64,000 bases of DNA from Plumapathes pennacea (taxonomy: Eukaryota > Cnidaria > Anthozoa > Antipatharia > Myriopathidae): NCBI GenBank assembly GCA_964036295.1, contig OZ038464.1, forward strand, positions 8,356,001-8,420,000. The letters run 5' to 3'. The stretch's first letter is position 1, and every line of letters starts with the position of its first letter. The translations under genes and the position numbers were made by a program. This document shows, piece by piece, positions 56,160-64,000 of this stretch. Below the pieces are notes generated by a model. It was given only the letters and a program-made list of their open reading frames with translations, ran no database searches and was not told where the DNA came from.

Positions 56160-57600
56160 CAAGTAAGCACTCCATGTTCTAATATTGCAATTGGTTGACC
56201 ATAACACTTATTGAAACAAGTCCAATAATCAATTGAGTGTAGTATTCTAATTGTGTTCAGAAAAGATTTTTGGACATATTAGAGAGTATTGACCTGATCA
56301 CTCGTTTCTTTTACATGTACATATATTTTCAAACAAGTACATGTATTTTCAAGTAAGTATACAGTAACCCTCCCTCTCTAAGCCCCCATCTTCAAGGTCG
56401 ATTTTAGAAAAAAGCCTCCCTCAGTCCAATAAGCCCCCCTTCCCCTTTCTATAGATAATAGTAAGTTATGCATTCATGAAGTGCATATAAATTGATGTTT
56501 CAGTAGAAATTATCATGACTGTTTTGTCAATTCTGCATCAGGAAAAAATGAAAGTTATTGCTGCAGCTCCTTTTGCTTTTTTGAACTTATACCTGTTTAG
56601 CTGGTATCACTGTATAAAGAATAATGTTCAGAAGAGATTTACTGTATTATTTACCATCTGGTGTGGGCAGAAAAAATGCCATCTAAAAAGTTGAAATTGG
56701 ATGAAAATGACAGAGACATTGAGTCCTGGATGCCTTCAGTGCTTCAAGGTTAATCAATTTGCAAAGATACATAATAATTATAAGCCAATTAAAGAATCAA
56801 TTTACATTTACTACAATTAGTAACATTTTACTCATGCCAGCTTTCTACTACATTGATTCCTTCTTTTTCCTTGAGAAGAAATTCACTGAGCCAAACTGGA
56901 AAAAGTAACTTTCTGTGATTAGGAAAAGTCACTTTACTGTATGACATGGGAAATGAGACTTTTTAAGAAAACAGTGTCAAAACTGATGCTCTGCTTGTGC
57001 CCCACAGCATCTTACAGTGGTAGAGAATATGTCAGAGAATATGTGCTAACTTGCCTAATATTCTGTAGAATCATTGCGTATTTATAATGCATTTGTTTCA
57101 TTTTCACTACAGGAACTTCCAATTTTCCAATATGTTGGGGAGTATAGGGTTAGGATTATATTTTCCTGACATGGGATTTTGTGCTTTAGTACATGTACCA
57201 GGCAACAAATGGAACAATTGAAAACTTTTGAGAAGTATGATGTACATGTATTACTTACAGGTACTTGAGAAATATATATACAGTATTTCACTAATGAATG
57301 GATTGCAAAGACCGTCTCTGTATATTTTCTTAATATTTATGGAACAAAATAAATCATTGTGAAATGGACATGGCATGGTTTTGTGTGAAAGAGAATAATA
57401 ACTTTCACGACCAACCCACATATATAATAGAACTACTGTACTCTTCAAACAGCAATGGGTAGAGTTCTCATGTATGCTTACACCATGCATGCCAATATCA
57501 TGTAAATGCTAATATACCATTGAAGCTCCCATAAGTGGACACAGTTATGGACACTTCCTCTGCTTCTTAAGGGGAACTGTCTGCTTAGGCCATCCCCATA
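56160..57600. other. Non-coding stretch
   Basis: AT-rich. A CCTCCCTCTCTAAGCCCCC/AATAAGCCCCCC dispersed motif at 56,370-56,450 resembles sequence near 48,860. No gene supported. Confidence 0.5.
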
Positions 57601-57602
57601 AA

Positions 57603-57905
57603 ATGTTTTGTTTCATTTCTATTGAGACAGTTCTCTTGGAAGGACACCCCATGGCAACCGTTTTTATTGTAAGACAAGACATCTCCTGCAGTGACCCAGT
57701 GGAAAAACAATACTATTCGTGCAAAAAGTTCGACCTAATCTGTTGTAGATGCGGCAACACAGAACCTGATGCACTGGTCAATGAGTGGATGAAGAAGCCA
57801 TACTAAGTAGTCAACCCTGTCTGCCAGGTGTGTGCTGAGAACAGCGAAAAGCCCATCTTTTCGGAAACAAAAACCGTAGTAGTAGCAGACGGAAAGAAGC
57901 TTTGA
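57603..57905 (+). pseudogene. Cysteine-rich coding fragment, unrecognised
   Basis: Reads IVRQDISCSDPVEKQYYSCK, LICCRCGNTEPDALV, a TAA at 57,803, then in the same frame NPVCQVCAENSEKPIF and a stop near 57,905. Four Cys pairs suggest a zinc-binding module of the kind found at the C-end of transposon proteins. The in-frame stop means it is not a working ORF. No upstream exon found. Confidence 0.4.
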
Positions 57906-57929
57906 AAGAGCTCAAATCAGTTGTTAAAA

Positions 57930-58598
57930 TAATGATACTGTTTGAAGAAATATTTGTTTCTGTTGATTGTCAAATACATAGAAAAAAAGAAGTTGCAATA
58001 GGTTGCTTTTTCATGGGTACAGCATACTGTGCCTGTCAGTGTTTGTTCCAGTTAATACACAATGCATAAAACCTTTGTTTCCAAGTATGCAATGCTGAGA
58101 GATATATGAAATGATGTCCACAAACATTTCCGATTTACTATACAGGCTAATAAATTAAATATTAAAGATTTCTATTCAAAATACAGTCTTGATCACATGT
58201 TTAAAAAGAAAAATTTTGTTTGTCAGACAGTGTATCTGAAGTTTTTTTTCCTTTTTTTTTCCTTTTCCAAAAAAATGGGTCGGTCGGGCGATGGGAAACG
58301 AAACATTTTATGGGGATGGCCTTATGAGAATGGGTAAATGCAAAGTTTGACTTAGCTGGAGTTCAAATGGGTTTCGTGGATGCATTGGTAAGTAGAGCTG
58401 TCTGCTTACGAGATGATATTGGGATGTATGCTGTAACATGAGAGCTCTACCTAGCAGTGTCATACAAATCGGTTACTTGGGCGTGGGGGCCTTTGTGAAT
58501 ATCGTATTTCTAGTATTGTAATTGTTGGTTCCAGCTAGTATTTACCCGCGCTATTAAATTAATATAAAAGTGAAAGAACAGCATCTGTAAAAATGGTG
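57930..58598. other. Non-coding stretch
   Basis: Nothing recognised apart from poly-T tracts near 58,240. Confidence 0.5.
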
Positions 58599-58608
58599 CC
58601 CTCTCCCT

Positions 58609-58691
58609 GGCCTGCGTGCAGACGTCCTGTATCCCCGCTTAAAGTCGGAAAAGGAACTTTAGCGGGATACAGCACGTCTGCACGCAGGCCA
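58609..58691. mobile_element. 83-bp foldback element with 10-bp flanking repeats
   Basis: GGCCTGCGTGCAGACGT at the left and ACGTCTGCACGCAGGCC at the right continue into CTGTATCCCCGCTTAAAGT / ACTTTAGCGGGATACAG, giving ~35-bp near-perfect arms and a ~9-base loop. CCCTCTCCCT lies directly on both sides (58,599-58,608 and 58,692-58,701). Minimal MITE. Confidence 0.85.
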
Positions 58692-58701
58692 CCCTCTCCC
58701 T

Positions 58702-59092
58702 AAAAATCAACTAAAAATGAAGAAGGATGGCACCTTGATCCTTTGCTTGGCTAACCCTATGCGATCCCTTAACCATTTATCTTGCACACAGATAGTATTT
58801 CATCTACAAAAATGTCTTCATGTCGGCCATAATTGTGTCGTGGCACGAGATTGCGCGGGCTCAAGTATTTGCCCTTCCCTACCCCGCTGCGGTCAAATGC
58901 TGGGAAAAGCAACTCCAAGCGTACAGTATACTACGTTGGCTTCAGTTGCAGCTTTCTATGAAGATTGTCCTTACTACAATATTGAATGTCGCCAGTGGTT
59001 TTGGGATCAAACTGGAAATCACGTCTGGGCATAACGCTCACCCCCTCACCCAGAGGCAGATAAGTGCTACGTGAAATAGAGGCTAAAGAACC
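58702..59092. other. Flank of the Mutator-like element; ORF of unknown worth
   Basis: An ORF at 58,717-59,034 (MKKDGTLILCLANPMRS...) is Cys-rich but unrecognised and has no splice support. Confidence 0.3.
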
Positions 59093-59102
59093 ATGCAAGG
59101 AT

Positions 59103-59610
59103 GGTTGTGCCTAAATCGTACCAACGGGAAGGACAGTCGCGCAAGACTGAAAACGAGTTTAGACCCGATCGCCTCACGACCGAGAATCGGACGATGTCGG
59201 TAAATCCAAGATGGCTGTCTTCTGTGTATTTCATCGAACGATGAAATGAACAAGCCTTATCGAGTTAAGTGAAATAACATCGCTTCTTTTCATCATAGTT
59301 TTGACGATTATAATACATATTGAACCTCGTGGCGAACTAAACTGTAGAAAATGTGACGTGTCCTTCCCGCTGGTACGGTGTAATCGTGTCGTACCAACGG
59401 GGAAGGACAGAGTGAAATAACTCGGCTATTTTAGTCGAGGATCATTTTAAGTGAAGAGTAAGTGTATCTTCTATAAAATCAAGTGGCCTCTCTTCCTTTG
59501 ATGGTGATTTAGACAACTGAGGCGAACTAAACTGTGGAAAATGTGATGTGTCCTTCCCGCTGGTACGATGGAGTTCGATCGTACCAGCGGGAAGGACAGC
59601 GGGAAATAAC
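59103..59610 (+). repeat. Left terminal inverted repeat with palindromic modules
   Basis: Contains a half module at 59,117-59,135 and full hairpins at 59,360-59,410 and 59,550-59,599. Each hairpin is TGTCCTTCCCGCTGGTACG, an 8-14-base loop, and the reverse complement. A further diverged hairpin lies just inside at 59,751-59,800. Between modules are GGCGAACTAAACTGT-GAAAA and GAAATAAC blocks, also repeated. Confidence 0.9.
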
Positions 59611-60827
59611 CAGACTATCTTTAACCGTATCTTCAGTCGAGGATATACAGAGTAAAGTGTACCATCGGAAACTCAAGTAGAATTGCTTGACTGAATTATA
59701 TTTGACACAAAATGAGCCTCACAGTGAAGCAGAGTATAGTAAAGTGTGGTGTCCTTTCCGCTGGTACGCTTTCTTTGGATCGTACCAGCTGGAAGGACAG
59801 AGTGGAATAACTCAATTATTTTAGCTTAGGATGTTAAGATTAAATATATAATCTCTCCTTTAATTGATGTCTCATACTGCTATCAAAAAGACTACTGCAG
59901 GAAAAATGTTGACAGATAATTTTGCTGAGCTGCCTTCTTGGGTGCCTTGAAAGCTCACAAAGGAGGGCAGGAAGACAAACAGAACTTTATATATTATGTG
60001 TATGGTTGGGTTGATTACTGTGCGAATAAAGAAAAAAATATGTGACACAAGAGTGCTTGTAATGTGTCATTGTTTTACAAATTGACCCCTTTCCCCCTAC
60101 CCATTGTGCACAGATCATTCATGCACAAATAATACAAATTATCCCAACCCCATACAAGAACATGTTATGAGAATGAAACAGTTAAAATCATGACTTTACA
60201 ATAACTTCAATGACTAAGAAATTACACATTTCCAAATTTATGGGTCACTATATTTATCTCATGGGATGCTCCTGGCATAAAAGATAATTTTTTTGGTGTA
60301 ACTGACATTATACGAGACAACCTGAAATGTTCTGTACACACCTTCGGGCTGCCTTTTCTTATTATATGGTAATATTTGACCATTCATATATTCAGTTACT
60401 GTCATGTCAGCAGTGTTGCTGAAATACCTCTGATGTTTATATTAAAAAGTCATGACCATTTATAATGTTAATATATACCAAGTATGAAAGGGATGTTCTA
60501 TATGTACCATCACTATGTAAATCAAACCAACTGAGCAATTTGAAATAAAACCAGCTCGTGCTCACAAGGCAGGTATAAATACTTCTAATCTGCTAACAAT
60601 TCGTGCGGCATTACAACTACCACTTTAAGAAATATTGCAGCCCTGGAAATGCTATTTGAATATCTTTATTTTCTCGCTTATCAAAACCCGTAACTCGTCG
60701 ATTTTCCAGCAACCGTGAAATACAGAAGTTATTAGGGGTTGGGACTGGGTTCTAGTTAAGGTAAAAACGCGCGAAAAGAAGTTTGACACGACTTTGTCAA
60801 AGAACCTTGGTCAAAAGCGGCACGTTC

Positions 60828-61494
60828 ATGGATTCTCCTCCGACATCACCGGACATTTCATCCTCCAAGTCTAAATTATTTGCATCAACGTGGGAAGAGA
60901 TATGGAGGATCATTTCAGCGTACGAATCGGAGACAATCAGCAAATTTTGTGTTCGACGAGTGGATAAATCTTTCGGATCAAAAGGTCAGTCGATTTTACC
61001 GCATGTCAGTCTTTGACACCCTGATATCAAACAAAAAAATTATGCTCTCTGAAATGTTATATGCATGTATATATTTAGCAGGATCTTTACAGGAGTACCA
61101 ATGTGGAATAATTATACATTCTTCTTAAGCATTCTTGTGTGCAAAGTTTGAATAACATACGGAGGGGGTGGGGGTAGGGATGGAGGAGGCTCGGGTCAGG
61201 AGCGATAAGCATTTTCATAAAATGTTCCATATCTTTTATTGCATTGCAACAGACTGGACTGGGATTTCACACCAACGCGTGCACTTTTGCAGCCCATGCA
61301 CCAGCAAGATATCAATCCCGTTTGATGGAATACCCTTCCTTTACGTCGGAGAGAAAGAGATGTGGTGCCACCACGGACCAGATAAAAATGCGAGCAAAAA
61401 AAGGAAGCGAAAAGAGAAAGCGATAAGCGAAGACGTAAGCCCCGTAAAGTCCTCTCTATTTCAACCCTGCATAGAGCAAAGGAGGCTAATCTAA
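60828..61494 (+). CDS. Mutator-like transposase N-terminal region, two (perhaps three) exons
   Basis: Exon 1 60,828-60,984: MDSPPTSPDISSSKSKLFAS, TWEEIWRIISAYESETISKF; donor GTCAGT. Exon 2 from 61,253 after GCATTGCAACAG: HFCSPCTSKISIPFDGIPF, LYVGEKEMWCHHGPDKN, then a Lys/Arg-rich nuclear-signal-like stretch. The phase-1 junction is in frame. It either splices at 61,434 (GTAAGC) or reads on to a stop at 61,492. The Phe-Asp-Gly-Ile-Pro-Phe...Cys-His-His-Gly-x-Asp pattern is what I expect before the DDE domain of Mutator-like or related zinc-binding proteins in cnidarians. Catalytic domain absent. Confidence 0.6.
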
Positions 61495-61514
61495 TGCAGT
61501 TGTGTTTTCTGTAG

Positions 61515-61722
61515 GCACAGGATCACGCATTTTTAAAAAGGAGAAACTACACTCAAGACTCCAAAAACTGGACAAACATTTGTACAAATCAAGTTTATTC
61601 AGGGACAATTCATCAAGTGGACATATTATCAGTGAAGTATGAAATTTGGAACAGACAAACAAAATCTTATCACGAATTTAAAAAAATGAAAGCACTTAAC
61701 CTACCAATGGGAAAAATTAGAT
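61515..61722 (+). CDS. Possible third exon of the Mutator-like gene
   Basis: After a TTTTCTGTAG acceptor an in-phase open frame of 69 codons reads AQDHAFLKRRNYTQDSKNW then ends at TAG. Phase fits a splice from 61,434. No family match; may be chance. Confidence 0.3.
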
Positions 61723-62432
61723 AGGTTTTTCAAACTGTAAAAAGTTCTCCTATAGTGTACAGTAAATTGCACAAAGAAAAAAGTTAGAAAACATTATTTC
61801 AAAAATGAATTACTTAAGATGTTTCAATGTCCACTTTCACAATTTCACTAGTATGCTGAAAACTACACAAGACTGGGATCCTTCCAGTTCTCACAGGTAT
61901 GTAAAAGTGAATATTATGCATAACAGGGAGGATTAATATATGAAAGCAAGATTGGATATTGAAACTATGGAAAAAATTTCAACAATGTAGAATCAGGGAA
62001 CTTGTTACTTAAAAATTACATGTAGCAGGAGATTAACTCACTTTAATGCTGCATAACATTTTAGGAGGATATTCCCACACTGAGGACAAAAGCTGCTGAA
62101 GATATCCTTAAAGTGTCACTGTCTGCGGAATAAAACAATGGTGAAACAAGTTGCAGATTTTCTATCAATACAGCAGTTAAAAACTTGTTATTTACTTTTT
62201 CTGATGTCTTTTTTTTTTTGGTGTGTGCATCTGTCAAATCATAACATTGCTGTGCACTACTCTTTCTGAAAGCCAATGTACATCACACCAATCAAAAACA
62301 TTATGAGAAATGCACATATAATAAATATTAATGAAGTTGTCTGCTGCCTGTTTGTTTGTCTGTCTGTCTATCCGGGGTCTATCTATCCTTTTATAAGACG
62401 ATAGTCTTTCCAAGAGCCTGTGAAGTAATTGA

Positions 62433-62938
62433 GTTATTTCCCGCTGTCCTTCCCGCTGGTACGATCAACTCCATCGTACCAGCGGGAAGGACACATCACA
62501 TTTTCCACAGTTTAGTTCGCCTCAGTTGTCTAAATCACCATCAAAGGAAGAGATGCCACTTGATTTTATAGAAGATACACTTACTCTTCACTTAAAATGA
62601 TCCTCGACTAAAATAGCCGAGTTATTTCACTCTGTCCTTCCCGTTGGTACGACACGATTACACCGTACCAGCGGGAAGGACACGTCACATTTTCTACAGT
62701 TTAGTTCGCCACGAGGTTCAATATGTATTATAATCGTCAAAACTATGATGAAAAGAAGCGATGTTATTTCACTTAACTCGATAAGGCTTGTTCATTTCAT
62801 CGTTCGATGAAGTACACAGAAGACAGCCATCTTGGATTTACCGACATCGTCCGATTCTCGGTCGTGAGGCGATCGGGTCTAAACTCGTTTTCAGTCTTGC
62901 GCGGCTGTCCTTCCCGTTGGTACGATTTAGGCACAACC
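62433..62938 (-). repeat. Right terminal inverted repeat with palindromic modules
   Basis: Inverted copy of 59,103-59,610. Full hairpins at 62,446-62,494 and 62,633-62,682 and the half module at 62,907-62,925. Differences from the left arm are a handful of substitutions and one-base indels. Confidence 0.9.
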
Positions 62939-62947
62939 ATGCAGGAT

Positions 62948-63504
62948 GTGGGTCCGTTCCCCGCGTCTTTCGTTGGACCAGCTATCTTTGTGAACTGAAA
63001 TCTTGGTGAGTTTGTTTGTTGTCGCTTTGAAAATTCAGTTCCTACGCATTTTATGCTATTTTGTTTGAGCAAAGTGTCTCGAGAGACAACCAGAGAACCT
63101 GCCAGCTTTGAACTTGTGCAATCGTCACCACGTGTGTTGTGTGGAAATATATGTGATGTTTTCAGGAAAATATGCTTGTAAGTGTAGTGCTATTTTCGTA
63201 CGATTCTTTTGAAACAGTCCTAATCCATTTTCCTGGTAAATTCCCAACATTTTCGATTTACTATTGGCAGAATATGAGAGGTCCTAAACTTTGACCCGTT
63301 CGAGACTGGGGACCGTCTGTTTATTTAAACTTTGTTAAGAGAAACCAAGTGCATGTCAAGTTCTAAGCTTCAGATCACAACTATCGTTTTTAGTCAATAT
63401 AAATTTGGTGTAATTTCTATGATGATTCACGCTTCATTGCTTCATTGCTCGTGGTAAATCCAACGAGCTTAGGATTGCAAGATGAATGCTTTTTCTTTTT
63501 TTCT
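62948..63504. other. Non-coding right flank
   Basis: No supported gene or repeat between the Mutator-like element and R1 copy 5. Confidence 0.5.
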
Positions 63505-64000
63505 TTTTTTTCTGGGTTAGAAATCAGCACACGGTGATTGGTTCACATCGTCATGTGATGTGCACTGATGTAAGGTTATTTTGCAAACAACTTGAGATGT
63601 GGACGATTGAATTGTATGTCAATACTTGTGTGTGAAGTTAGCTGCATCCGATCCAAACTCAACACTGGTTCTGTGGAACATGCACAGATAAACTGGGTTT
63701 TAGAGAACAATTTTGGCTTGTGTTCTTAAGTTCACTGCAGAAGCTTTGAGAATAGCAGTAAACAAATGTTTGATGGATGAGATTATTTGATATATACCGC
63801 TATGGGATTGCAAATAACTCTATCGCAGCTAATTATTTAGTCCCGATGAAACTTTCTGTAGTGACACAAAATACTTCTGAGAAGATACCAGGCTGAAATG
63901 AGCTTCAATGCTCTGATGAACTTTAGCCATAAACAATGACGATTTACTGTACAGTATGCTTTATACTGTACATGACATCTGTTGCCTCATGCATACTGTA
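63505..64000 (-). repeat. Dispersed repeat R1, copy 5 (inverted, leaves the window)
   Basis: Same orientation as copy 4, from TTCTGGGTTAGAAATCAGCA to GACATCTGTTGCCTC at the window end; more diverged than the others. Confidence 0.8.

Larger units (their letters stand above)
59103..62938. mobile_element. 3.8-kb Mutator-like element with ~507-bp hairpin-array inverted repeats
   Basis: Terminal inverted repeats 59,103-59,610 and 62,433-62,938 match almost base for base, starting GGTTGTGCCTAAATCGTACC. Flanks are ATGCAAGGAT (59,093-59,102) and ATGCAGGAT (62,939-62,947), a 9-10-bp target duplication with one indel. Long inverted repeats and ~9-bp duplications are the hallmark of Mutator-like elements. 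The interior encodes a protein start resembling the N-terminal zinc-binding part of such transposases. No DDE catalytic region was found, so it is probably non-autonomous. Confidence 0.85.

Noticed and set aside
57603-57905. Selenocysteine or programmed readthrough at the in-frame stop
   Set aside because: The stop is TAA, not TGA, and no recoding element is visible; simple decay is more likely.
62788-63072. ORFs at the right edge of the Mutator-like element
   Set aside because: They consist mainly of terminal-repeat sequence running into the flank; no splice or family support.

Overview
This is animal nuclear DNA: multi-exon genes with GT-AG introns, a host DNA-repair gene homolog (RMI1-like) and a dense, nested load of transposable elements. 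The mix (DIRS-like YR retroelement, chromodomain Gypsy, CR1/L2- and L1-type LINEs, a Penelope-like tail, Helitron-like genes, THAP/P-like, Mutator-like and a DUF6589-like/RecQ-like helicase transposon) looks most like a cnidarian, probably a stony coral or sea anemone. That assignment is inference from element families, not from a marker gene. No rRNA, tRNA gene or CRISPR array was found.

Layout. 0-0.3 kb: C-terminal end of a gene entering from the left. 2.8-5.95 kb: two different LINE fragments end to end on the minus strand. 5.95-8.7 kb: an element with ~95-bp inverted ends and a broken THAP domain. 8.8-11.65 kb: decayed DIRS-like retrotransposon (Gag, RNase H, N-terminal part of a tyrosine recombinase). 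12.9-20.4 kb: minus-strand Gypsy element with an internal deletion, interrupted in its chromodomain tail by a 5.8-kb DNA transposon (13,006-18,823). That transposon has 140-bp inverted termini, a perfect 9-bp target duplication, a spliced DUF6589-like gene and a convergent RecQ-like helicase. 20.9-22.4 kb and 30.9-35.9 kb: two copies of one long repeat carrying a Helitron-type coiled-coil gene; the second copy is split by two insertions. 22.5-27.4 kb: a plus-strand LINE interrupted by a nearly intact minus-strand LINE and by a 601-bp palindromic MITE-like element. Both target duplications can be read because removing them restores the LINE reading frame.

28.5-43.9 kb: exons of at least one unrecognised minus-strand gene, with MITEs, a SINE, a solo LTR and a Penelope-like fragment in its introns. 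43.9-47.3 kb and the right edge: copies of an undescribed dispersed repeat. 47.6-52.1 kb: broken coding fragments. 53.2-54.5 kb: RMI1-like exons on the minus strand with a nonsense codon and a frame change. 55.1-56.1 kb: possible piggyBac-like remnant. 59.1-62.9 kb: a 3.8-kb Mutator-like element with ~507-bp inverted repeats, each carrying an array of palindromic hairpin modules.

Most coding capacity here is mobile and defective. The best candidates for something not well described are the 13.0-18.8 kb DUF6589/helicase transposon and the hairpin-array terminal repeats at 59.1-62.9 kb.
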